Shown here: positions 51,833-58,845 of the stretch, one piece after another
Numbering within the stretch: the first letter of the stretch is position 1
Layout: the number at the start of each line of letters is the position of its first letter
Source of the DNA: Breoghania corrubedonensis
Lineage (GTDB): Bacteria; Pseudomonadota; Alphaproteobacteria; Rhizobiales; Stappiaceae
Length of the DNA: 64,000 nt
NCBI RefSeq assembly: GCF_003053845.1
Contig: NZ_QAYG01000001.1
Location: 1,060,078 to 1,124,077 of the forward strand
Reading direction: 5' to 3'
Notes under the pieces: generated by a model
What the model saw: only the letters and a program-made list of their open reading frames with translations
Told to the model about the DNA's origin: nothing
Database searches by the model: none
Program-made: the position numbers and the translations under genes

Positions 51833-52037
51833 CATCAGTTCTTCAAAACGTTTTTCTGTGCGGCAACCGGATACAGGTTCGCGCGGCCCCATATTATAAA
51901 GTGTAGATTGGCGGATAAATTTGCAGCGCTCTTTCTTCACTGCCTCACATCATTCGTCCCTGGTAGCGGATGAGGGTAGTGGCTACCGGTCCCGGGAAGA
52001 GACTTCCGGAAGCTCCGTGCCTTTCCGGTGCACCGTT

Positions 52038-52079
52038 TAATTCGTTGTTCGATATTGCTAATTCGTTTTTCGATATTGA
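52038..52079. repeat. Perfectly abutting 21-bp tandem repeat
   Basis: Two copies of a 21-base unit, TAATTCG-TT-x-TTCGATATTG with one further variable base at the end, lie head to tail with two mismatches. The unit equals two helical turns and lies in an AT-rich patch of the 590-base spacer between the PRC-barrel and DUF1328 genes. The rest of that spacer holds the two EcfG-type promoters and no gene. Confidence 0.65.
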
Positions 52080-52202
52080 TTTTCAGATCATCTGCGAACA
52101 CAAGGCCGGACAATACCCCACCGCCAGCCCAGGGCATCCGGCCGCCTCCCGCCTCTTCCGTAAATGCGTTTTCTCTTTTCTTCGCTTTTCGCGCTTTTCC
52201 CG

Positions 52203-52227
52203 CGAACCAAACCGGCCTGACCGCGTT
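52203..52227 (+). promoter_or_regulatory. Near-consensus EcfG promoter for DUF1328 gene
   Basis: CGAAC (one mismatch to GGAAC), 16-base spacer, CGTT (52224-52227), 73 bases before the start codon and correctly oriented. Confidence 0.5.
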
Positions 52228-52299
52228 TACTACCCGAAGGCGCACACGACGCTGAACGTCTATCTTGTCATGAATGCATGGAAACCACAGGAGTTTATC

Positions 52300-52479
52300 A
52301 TGTTCGGTTGGGCCATTACCTTTCTGATTATCGCGATCATCGCCGCCGTTCTCGGTTTTGGCGGAATCGCCGGCACCGCGATCGGTATCGCAAAGATCAT
52401 CTTCTTCGTCGCTCTGGCGCTTCTGGTCATCTCTCTCGTCTATGGGCTCGTCACCGGTCGCCGGCCGCCGGTCTCGTGA
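52300..52479 (+). CDS. DUF1328 family small membrane protein (YtjA-like)
   Basis: Protein of 59 residues made almost entirely of two hydrophobic segments ([21 protein letters not shown] at 4-24 and [21 protein letters not shown] at 32-52), with the family glycine-rich turn between. AGGAG precedes the ATG. The family is common in Alphaproteobacteria and usually stress-linked; molecular role unknown. A near-consensus EcfG-type promoter and a strong downstream terminator frame it as a single-gene transcript. Confidence 0.85.
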   Translation: MFGWAITFLIIAIIAAVLGFGGIAGTAIGIAKIIFFVALALLVISLVYGLVTGRRPPVS

Positions 52480-52533
52480 CGCGCCGCCCGGCGTAGTATT
52501 GCGGAAATAAAACAAAGAAGACTCTAAACGCGA

Positions 52534-52590
52534 AAATCGCCCCGCCTTTCCCGACCCCTCAGGGTCGCCGGAAGGCGGGGCGATTTCTTT
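52534..52590. terminator. Long bidirectional terminator
   Basis: AAATCGCCCCGCCTT pairs with AAGGCGGGGCGATTT, with an inner CGACCC/GGGTCG stem, followed by a T-rich tail. It separates the convergent DUF1328 and sensor-kinase genes. Confidence 0.85.
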
Positions 52591-52736
52591 TGCGCGGGGC
52601 GCGAGGCGGGCTGCCCTGCGGTGTCGCGAATGTTCGGGCGGCAGGCCCCATACGGCCTGGACAGCCAGGCCGACAGGAGTGCGAGCCACGCCTTTCGCGT
52701 AGCGCGCCAAGGGCCAGAGCCACGCAGCGCGCGCGG

Positions 52737-54413
52737 TCAGCGAACGACGGTGGTGGTGGGCGAGGGCCGAGGCGGGGTATGCGCAAAGGGCGCGCGCTCG
52801 GGTGCAGCGGCGTCCTTCACGGGGATCAGCAGCGTGGTGGCCGTACCCTCAACCTCGAAATCGGCGGAGAGCTGGCCAAGATAGGCGCGCATCAGCCGCG
52901 TGGTGAGGGGAGATTCGGGGTCCCCGTACGTCACCTCCGCGTAGCCCGGTGGGCCGGAAATATGCAGTCGAGCGATCTGGCCGCCGACAATGGAGACCGA
53001 GACGGCCTCGCCCGGCAGCAGCACATCAAAACGCGGCGGCAGAAGTTCGGCCAGAATGAAGGCGAGCGGGATAGCCTTGTCGAGCACGATCGTGGTGCGA
53101 TGCGGATCATCGACGGAAAAGCGGACGCGGCTGGCCGTCAGCCGGCACGGTTCGCGCAGCGCGTCGACCACCTCGCGTACGAGATCCTCCAGCCCCACAT
53201 CCGTCCCCTCGTTGGTGGCGTAGGACACGCGGAAGGCGGCGGAAATGCCCTGGACGCGCTCCAGCGCCACGCGCAGCACCGCCTTGTCGCTGGCACGCTT
53301 CGCCTCGCGACGCTGCATGCCGAGCAGACTGGCGATCATTTGCAGGGTGTTCTTGATCCGGTGATGGAGTTCGCGCGTCAGCCGTTGCTGTTCGGCGAGC
53401 GAGTTTTCCAGATCCCGCGTGCGGTAGGCGATGCGGTCGGCCATCATGTCGAAGGTCATGCCGAGAAGCTGAATCTCGGCCGGCGCGCGCTCCAGCCGCC
53501 CGACGCGCGCATCCGTATCGCCCGCCCCGTACTGGCGGAAGGTTCCGTAGATATGACGCAGGTAGCTCAGCAGGAAACGCTGCACGCCGAAACGCAGCAC
53601 GACAAAGACCGCCGCCAGCAGTGTGACCGGCAGCAACAGGGCCTTGGCGACGGACAGCCATGGCTCGAAGGCGGCCTGCGGCGGCAAAACACCGGTGGCG
53701 ATGCGGAAATCGGTCCCCGTTATGGGAACGACAGCGATAAGCCAGCCATCGCTGGCTCGCACCCCCCGGCTGGGGGCCGCGGCGGAAAAATCACCGTCAT
53801 CCAGCAGCTTGAGGAAATCGGCCTTCTCTTCCTGGCGGTCGGAATAGTCGGCGAGCACGCTGCCATCGGGCGACAGGAGTGCGAAACTGGCGTGGCTCGA
53901 TGTCGTTGCGGCAATGGGAGCGGTGAGGACGGCGCGCGGCCGCAGGCCGATGGAGACGGATACCCGATCGTCGTCAGACGTCCGCGTGACGACAATGGCC
54001 TGATGTTCGCTTTCGCGGATTTCCTTGAGCACGGAGGAAACGGTATCGCCCTCGCGGAAACGCACACGCGCACAGACCTGTTCGCCGCCGACCGCGACGC
54101 GGATGCTCATGGCCTGGCGCAACTCGCCCTGCAACGCGCCGAAAACGGCATCGCAGTCGACAGCGCTCGCGTCCTCGCGCGCGGTCAGACCGGCCGCGAA
54201 GCCTTCCGCGCGCGCAATGATCTTGGCGCTCGACTGGCCGATCAATCGCGCGTAATCGATAAAATCGGACCGTTCCGTATCTGCCCTGCGCACGTGATCG
54301 GCGTAGGAAAAGGCGAAGGCGAGCGCTGCAAGAGGAACCAGGGCGCCCGCTATGTAGCCGAACAGACGGCGATCGATTTTCGAGCTTGTGGTGGGTAGCT
54401 TAGCCCATGGCAC
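52737..54413 (-). CDS. HisKA_2-type membrane sensor with degenerate ATPase domain
   Basis: Membrane protein of 558 residues. It has a first helix at about 18-37, a periplasmic sensor region up to about 252, a second helix at 253-275, a HAMP-like linker, and a HisKA_2 dimerisation segment with phospho-accepting His 351 in ELHHRIKNTLQMIASLLGMQ. The C-terminal ATPase-like domain is atypical. The N-box position reads FILAELLPPRFDV, where the family has an Asn-containing NELxTNAxKH, and the DxGxG position reads SGPPGYAEV without the Asp. The GTG start overlaps the ecfG stop by 14 bases, so it is coupled to the sigma factor. It probably acts on PhyR phosphorylation, perhaps as phosphatase or inhibitor rather than kinase. 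Confidence 0.85.
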   Translation of the reverse strand: MPWAKLPTTSSKIDRRLFGYIAGALVPLAALAFAFSYADHVRRADTERSDFIDYARLIGQSSAKIIARAEGFAAGLTAREDASAVDCDAVFGALQGELRQAMSIRVAVGGEQVCARVRFREGDTVSSVLKEIRESEHQAIVVTRTSDDDRVSVSIGLRPRAVLTAPIAATTSSHASFALLSPDGSVLADYSDRQEEKADFLKLLDDGDFSAAAPSRGVRASDGWLIAVVPITGTDFRIATGVLPPQAAFEPWLSVAKALLLPVTLLAAVFVVLRFGVQRFLLSYLRHIYGTFRQYGAGDTDARVGRLERAPAEIQLLGMTFDMMADRIAYRTRDLENSLAEQQRLTRELHHRIKNTLQMIASLLGMQRREAKRASDKAVLRVALERVQGISAAFRVSYATNEGTDVGLEDLVREVVDALREPCRLTASRVRFSVDDPHRTTIVLDKAIPLAFILAELLPPRFDVLLPGEAVSVSIVGGQIARLHISGPPGYAEVTYGDPESPLTTRLMRAYLGQLSADFEVEGTATTLLIPVKDAAAPERAPFAHTPPRPSPTTTVVR

Positions 54414-54978
54414 GACTTTTTGCCGTCGGTACAGAGGTTACGGAAAGGACTGCCTGGGCAGAGCCGTCGGGGCCGAAATCGTCGGCCGAGGAAACGCTGA
54501 GCATTTCCGCCAATTTAGCCCGGGCGCGATTGACGCGGCTTTTTACCGTACCGATCGCACATCCGCAAATTTCCGATGCCTCCTCATAGGAAAAGCCCGA
54601 CGCGCCGATAAGAATGAGCGCCTCGCGCTGATCGTGAGGAAGCTTGTCGAGGGCGATGCGGAAATCGGCGAAATCGAGATGACCGTGCTGTTGGGGATGT
54701 TCCGCCAGATTGGCGGCATAGGTTCCGTCCGTATCCTGCACCTCGCGCTTGAGCTTGCGGCAGTTGGAATAGAACGTATTGCGCAGGATGGTGAACAGCC
54801 AGGCACGCATGTTCGTGCCGGCGGTGAAGGAATGCAGGTTCGCCCACGCCTTCATCAGCGCTTCCTGAACGAGATCGTCGGCACGGTCGCCGGCGCCGGT
54901 CAGGGAGGACGCGAAGGCACGCATGCTCGGGATGCACGCAATGAACTCGTTGCGAAGATCCGGGGTCACTTCAGCCAT
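54400..54978 (-). CDS. ecfG: EcfG family RNA polymerase sigma factor
   Basis: ECF sigma factor of 192 residues, the effector of the alphaproteobacterial general stress response. The sigma-2 region (about 10-75) contains DRADDLVQEALMKAWANLHSF and RAWLFTILRNTFYSNCRK. The sigma-4 region (105-165) contains LPHDQREALILIGASGFSYE followed by GTVKSRVNRARAKL. It recognises GGAAC-N16/17-CGTT promoters, seven of which are found around it. The nepR-like gene precedes it by one base and the sensor gene overlaps its end. A C-terminal extension of about 20 residues follows region 4. Confidence 0.95.
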   Translation of the reverse strand: MAEVTPDLRNEFIACIPSMRAFASSLTGAGDRADDLVQEALMKAWANLHSFTAGTNMRAWLFTILRNTFYSNCRKLKREVQDTDGTYAANLAEHPQQHGHLDFADFRIALDKLPHDQREALILIGASGFSYEEASEICGCAIGTVKSRVNRARAKLAEMLSVSSADDFGPDGSAQAVLSVTSVPTAKSRAMG

Positions 54979-54979
54979 G

Positions 54980-55183
54980 CTATTCCCTACCCCGGTTCTT
55001 GCTCGTCTCGCCCGCCTGTTCCAGCTGCTTCAGCAGGCCCGCGATGCGATCGGGCACAGGTTCGTCGAGCACGCTATCGTAGATCGACTTGAGCTGATTT
55101 CCGATCTTGGCCTGAATATCTTCGCTAAATCCGGAACGCTCCGACCGGCCGTCATCACCATCTGCCATGATGTCTCTTTTCAT
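54980..55183 (-). CDS. NepR family anti-sigma factor (copy 2, operonic with ecfG)
   Basis: Protein of 67 residues. Both helices of the NepR fold are clear: IQAKIGNQLKSIYDSVLDEP and VPDRIAGLLKQLEQAG, with the PDR motif. AGGGAG stands six bases before the ATG at 55183; an alternative ATG five codons downstream lacks such a site. It lies one base upstream of ecfG, the usual place for the cognate anti-sigma gene. With the copy near phyR it gives two NepR paralogues. Which one holds EcfG, and whether PhyR releases both, is open. Confidence 0.87.
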   Translation of the reverse strand: MKRDIMADGDDGRSERSGFSEDIQAKIGNQLKSIYDSVLDEPVPDRIAGLLKQLEQAGETSKNRGRE

Positions 55184-55372
55184 GGTTACTCCCTCGCCGG
55201 CCCTGGCACGGCTTGTCAGGACTGACTTTACTCAACGGCCCGATACGCAGGGCCGCCCGCCTCAACCGTACCGGGTACGGCCGTGCGGTGGACTTTCTTA
55301 CGCCTTTCAACGGGCGTCCGGCAGGATATCCTGTCGATTTGACGCGGATCGTTCAGACAACGCTACGAAATG

Positions 55373-55397
55373 AACGCGGCGAACGACAGTCGGTTCC
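55373..55397 (-). promoter_or_regulatory. EcfG promoter for the nepR2-ecfG-sensor operon
   Basis: Minus-strand GGAAC (55397-55393), 16-base spacer, CGTT (55376-55373). It leaves an untranslated leader of about 180 bases. The 340-base region up to the next gene otherwise holds a small CCGTACC/GGTACGG hairpin and no gene. Confidence 0.78.
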
Positions 55398-55523
55398 ACA
55401 GGCATCCAATAAATTTTGAAGCTCCGGGGAACCGCCTTTCCCCCCCGCTCGCGTCAACTGCGGCTTGACGATACGGCGCGGAGCGGTTCTCACGCCCGGC
55501 CGTATCGAGACCGCGGGACGCCA

Positions 55524-55715
55524 TCAGGCGTAGGATGCCCGGGAAGGCCCGGCCAGCAGCCACAACAGGAATCCCAGCAGCGGCAGCAGAAGGATCAGCA
55601 CGACCCACAGGACCTTGGATGCCGTGGACGCGCCTGAGCCCACGATCTTGACGATCGCGTAGACGTCAAGGACGAGAATGACCAGGCCCAGCAGGCCACC
55701 AACTTCGATTCCCAT
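55524..55715 (-). CDS. Small PLDc_N-type membrane protein
   Basis: Protein of 63 residues with two hydrophobic segments (GGLLGLVILVLDVYAIVKIV and VLWVVLILLLPLLGFLLWLLAG), the pattern of the phospholipase D-nuclease N-terminal family. The PLD catalytic domain is absent, as in most small members of this family. Two close ATG codons exist; AAGGAGA with correct spacing selects the one at 55715. Role unknown; neighbours suggest envelope stress. No EcfG-type promoter was found upstream. Confidence 0.78.
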   Translation of the reverse strand: MGIEVGGLLGLVILVLDVYAIVKIVGSGASTASKVLWVVLILLLPLLGFLLWLLAGPSRASYA

Positions 55716-55861
55716 CTTCATTCTCCTTATACTTGAAACGGCGCATGCCGGCGAAAACCCGCTCTTGCATCACGCAGGCCCAAGCCCGGCCTTGAGCCCC
55801 GGTCCGCGAACGCGTGGCCAAGCCACGGTCACGAATCGTTCCGATCCGGTCGGAATATGCT

Positions 55862-56086
55862 CTAGCGGGCCAGCGGTTCGCCCCGAGCCCCGTCGGTATG
55901 CGTGGGCGCCTCGAGTGAAACGAGCATCGGCCGGTCGCGGGCCGTCGACATATTTGCGGTAAGTGCCCATAAACTCAGCGAAACGAGATAAAGAAGGCAC
56001 ATGACCATCCCGGCTGCGAGCGTAAGAATTACCGGCTGCATACGCTTCCCGTCTGGGGTGCTTTTGTTCGGCAATTCGTCTTTCAT
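55862..56086 (-). CDS. Small single-helix membrane protein, hypothetical
   Basis: Unrecognised protein of 74 residues with a single hydrophobic segment (PVILTLAAGMVMCLLYLVSLSLWAL, about 18-42) flanked by polar ends. It begins MKDELPNKSTPDGKRMQ. GAGAGCG precedes the ATG. A GGAAC-N17-AGTT site about 100 bases upstream resembles a weak EcfG promoter. It lacks known domains; coding status rests on the helix and start context. Confidence 0.5.
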   Translation of the reverse strand: MKDELPNKSTPDGKRMQPVILTLAAGMVMCLLYLVSLSLWALTANMSTARDRPMLVSLEAPTHTDGARGEPLAR

Positions 56087-56292
56087 CGCTCTCGTGCCTC
56101 GCTTCAGGTGCCTTTCATTCGCTTCTCACGGAGCAAAATCCTCGATTTCATGGATTGTTGTTCCGATTTATCGGGCATTCGGCAAGACAACTCTGCGTAG
56201 CGCAGGATAGTTCCAGACAATTTTTTTCGAAAGACGCGCGACCGCCGCCGAGAGATCCCGACCGGGCAGAACCAGAACTGCAAGGAAAAGCG

Positions 56293-57201
56293 TCAGCGAC
56301 CCTGCGCCAGCATCCAGTTGAGCAGCCGCCACCAGTCCGTCATGCGGATCGGCGTGCCGTGGGAACCGGTGGCAAACAGCGTCAGCCGCGTCGGATATCC
56401 CGTTTCATGCAGGGAGCGGAAGAAGGCGATCTGCTCGTTCGCCGGATAGACGGGATCGTCGCCGCCGTGGGTGAAATAGACGGGAACGCGCCGACGATAG
56501 GCAATGGAGCGCGAAAAATCGAGATCAGACGCCCCGCCCAGGATGGCAAGCCCCGCCAGATGCGAGACGACGCCCGCGTCCCTGGCGACGCCCCAGCAGA
56601 TGAAACTGCCCATCGAGGCACAGGCGAGGATCACCGGGCGGCCGCGATCGCGCTCGGAAACCTCTCCGATCAACCTGCCGATCGCGTCGATCCCGCCCGC
56701 GCCGAAATCGCGGATGGTGGGGGAATAGTAGCTCCCGCCGTTCTGGACGACGAGATTCTTCAGCCGGTTGAAATTGCCGCCGAACGTGTAGTCGTTGACG
56801 CCGAGCGTACGGTCGCCGCCGCGCCCGTGAATGAAGATCACGGAGAACGCGGCACGGCGCTTGGGGCCGACGCGGGTGAAGGCCACCCGATGATCTCCGA
56901 GGCTCAGCGTCTCTTCGGCCTGATGACGGGAGACCAGCGTGGAAACGTAGGCCTCGCGCACGCGCTTTTCCGGCACCGTGTCGCGGCCGTAGAGATCGCG
57001 CTGTTTTTTGTAGTCGATCACGACGAGCGCTCCGTCGTCGGAGACCTCGATGATCGGCTGGTCGGAGAAGAGATCGTTCTTGAAAGCCTTGAGCGGAAGG
57101 TCGAGCGCCCGGGCGGGAGCCAGCGAGAGCGCGGCGAAAAGCGCCGCCGCCACGACCGCAGGCAGGAAAGATGTGTATCGCATCGCGCTCGCTGGTTTCA
57201 T
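56293..57201 (-). CDS. Exported alpha/beta-hydrolase-like protein
   Basis: Protein of 302 residues. A signal peptide is visible (FLPAVVAAALFAALSLAPARA, about 12-32) after a basic start. The hydrolase core has VIFIHGRGGDR at about 137 and a nucleophile-elbow-like ILACASMGSFICWG where the Ser is preceded by CA rather than the usual Gly-x. A late YFTHGGDDPVYPANEQ carries the Asp and ATGSHGTPIRM the His. The upstream ATG codons are less consistent with a signal peptide. It lies outside the stress promoters and has no clear operon partner. Esterase or peptidase-like activity cannot be distinguished. Confidence 0.68.
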   Translation of the reverse strand: MKPASAMRYTSFLPAVVAAALFAALSLAPARALDLPLKAFKNDLFSDQPIIEVSDDGALVVIDYKKQRDLYGRDTVPEKRVREAYVSTLVSRHQAEETLSLGDHRVAFTRVGPKRRAAFSVIFIHGRGGDRTLGVNDYTFGGNFNRLKNLVVQNGGSYYSPTIRDFGAGGIDAIGRLIGEVSERDRGRPVILACASMGSFICWGVARDAGVVSHLAGLAILGGASDLDFSRSIAYRRRVPVYFTHGGDDPVYPANEQIAFFRSLHETGYPTRLTLFATGSHGTPIRMTDWWRLLNWMLAQGR

Positions 57202-57389
57202 AAGAGCCCGAAGCGACTCCGGCGCCACTTTGGCGTGCCGCGATAGCGATTGCAACACCGCCATACCGCCCCCGTCAGCAAGCCCGGCGCGGCCCGTCTT
57301 CACGCATCCCGGGGTCGCAACAGAAATGACTGAATGTCAAATATCCTTTTTTATCAGCTCTTTACGCCTGTTCGATCCGCCCGCTTTCG

Positions 57390-57443
57390 CTGGAGCATAG
57401 TCTTGTCGATCAAACCGGGCCGTTTGATCGGAAAGCGCTCCAG
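57390..57443. repeat. Nested palindromic repeat element
   Basis: Outer arms CTGGAGC and GCTCCAG enclose inner arms CGATCAAAC and GTTTGATCG around CGGGCC. It matches the element at 58667-58716 closely and shares its right part with 43833-43880. It lies upstream of the third GNAT gene; the rest of the 320-base gap holds no gene. Confidence 0.75.
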
Positions 57444-57521
57444 TCTTCATCGAAATGCACTCTGGGCGCGGGCACGTCACCGCGCTACGCTTTGCAAAAC
57501 ACCACAGGACCCGAACAGCTC

Positions 57522-58385
57522 ATGACCGCCCCCGTGACCGTCCGCCCGATGACACTCGTTGATCTGAAGCTGGCGCTTGAATGGGGGCGTGAGGAGGGAT
57601 GGAATCCGGGCCTGGACGACGCGGCCGCCTATCGCATCGCCGATCCCGACGGCTTCCTGATGGGTTTTGCGGGCGACGAGCCGGTCGCCGCGATCTCGGC
57701 CGTCGCCTACAGCCGGCAATTCGGATTTCTGGGGCTGTACATCTGCCGCCCGGACTATCGCGGCCAGGGCTACGGCTGGCCCGTGTGGCAGGCCGGCCTG
57801 AACAGGCTCGACACGGTGATGCCACGTGGCACGGTGGGGCTTGACGGAGTTGTCGCGCAGCAGGCGAATTACGCGCGCTCCGGCTTCGAGCGCGCTCACC
57901 GCAACCTGCGTTACGGCGGGATCTCGACGCTCGACACGCCGCCAGATCCACGGCTTGCGCGCATCGGCCAGGGGCTCTTTCCCACGGTACGCGACTACGA
58001 CCTCGAGAATTTCGGGGCGCCGCGCGAGAACTTCCTGAAAAACTGGCTTGCCCCCGGTGTCGACAGCCGGGCCAGCTTCTCATTGGTGGAAGACGGCAAC
58101 CTGCTGGGATACGGCACCATCCGCGCCTGCGTGGAAGGCTTCAAGATCGGCCCGCTCTTCGCCGAGGACGAGGCAGCCGCGGACGTGCTGCTGCGCGCGC
58201 TGGCCGGCCAGGCAAAGGGCCGGATGGTGTATCTCGACCTCCCCGAGCCCAACGAGGCGGCGACACGGCTTGCCGAGCGATACGAATTCTCGCCGATTTT
58301 CGAAACGGCGCGCATGTATCGCGGCAAGGCTCCCGATCTGCCACTCCATCGCATCTTCGCGATCACGGCCTTCGCACTGGGATAA
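57522..58385 (+). CDS. GNAT family N-acetyltransferase with YitH-like C-terminal half (copy 3)
   Basis: Predicted acetyltransferase of 287 residues with the two-domain layout of the copies at 1744-2709 and 6551-7402. The acetyl-CoA loop is RPDYRGQGYGWPVWQAGL near residue 80. The C-terminal part carries GFKIGPLFAEDEA and ends in ITAFALG. The chosen ATG at 57522 gives the family N-terminus MTAPVTVRPM. Unlike the other two it stands alone, between stress-island and TCA-cycle genes. Substrate unknown. Confidence 0.78.
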   Translation: MTAPVTVRPMTLVDLKLALEWGREEGWNPGLDDAAAYRIADPDGFLMGFAGDEPVAAISAVAYSRQFGFLGLYICRPDYRGQGYGWPVWQAGLNRLDTVMPRGTVGLDGVVAQQANYARSGFERAHRNLRYGGISTLDTPPDPRLARIGQGLFPTVRDYDLENFGAPRENFLKNWLAPGVDSRASFSLVEDGNLLGYGTIRACVEGFKIGPLFAEDEAAADVLLRALAGQAKGRMVYLDLPEPNEAATRLAERYEFSPIFETARMYRGKAPDLPLHRIFAITAFALG

Positions 58386-58423
58386 TACGGCCACCCGCTA
58401 CGGCAAGGCGGGAGGGGGAAGGC

Positions 58424-58570
58424 CTACTTCGTCTCCACGGAGAGCCCGTCATTGCCCATTTCGATCTGGATACCGGTCTTCTGCTGGCGCTCCTGATAGT
58501 AGAGATAGCCGAATGTACCGGCCGCCACGGCGAGGACGGCGACGAGCGCGACAAGTGCGTTGCGGTTCAT
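58424..58570 (-). CDS. Very small single-helix membrane protein
   Basis: Protein of 48 residues: an N-terminal hydrophobic helix (ALVALVAVLAVAAGTFGYLYY, about 5-25), then YQERQQKTGIQIEMGNDGLSVETK. The conserved-looking helix and the ETK tail suggest a real small gene. The ribosome site is weak. No known domain; inner-membrane location expected. It is separated from lpdA by a terminator and a palindrome. Confidence 0.6.
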   Translation of the reverse strand: MNRNALVALVAVLAVAAGTFGYLYYQERQQKTGIQIEMGNDGLSVETK

Positions 58571-58666
58571 GGATTTCAGGCCCCCTGGGGTTTCTTGCGG
58601 AAGGCCCAGACGGTATCCGGAGCCCTTGTGCCTGCAACAAACGTCCCGACGGCCTGCAAGTTCCCG

Positions 58667-58716
58667 CTGGAGCATATTCGTATCAAACGGGTCCGTTTGA
58701 TCGCAAAGCGCTCCAG
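58667..58716. repeat. Nested palindromic repeat element
   Basis: Outer arms CTGGAGC and GCTCCAG, inner arms ATCAAACGG and CCGTTTGAT around GT. Near-identical in layout and sequence to 57390-57443. Confidence 0.75.
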
Positions 58717-58786
58717 GCACGAGGGAGATGGGGGAAAGGAAAACCAGCGCCCGCAGACGCTCTCCGTTGCCCTTCCGGCCTGAACA

Positions 58787-58823
58787 GAAAAAGGCGCGCC
58801 CGGTTCCCCGCCGGACGCGCCTT
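58787..58823 (-). terminator. Terminator of the lpdA transcript
   Basis: AAGGCGCG pairs with CGCGCCTT, and the CCGG inner pairs extend the stem. A run of T follows on the minus strand, 23 bases beyond the lpdA stop. Confidence 0.82.
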
Positions 58824-58845
58824 GTATAGTCAAGCGATCGCAAGA

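Noticed and set aside
56189-56214. GGAAC-N17-AGTT upstream of the small single-helix membrane protein
   Set aside because: One mismatch in the short minus 10 element and a poorly supported target gene; noted only in that gene entry.
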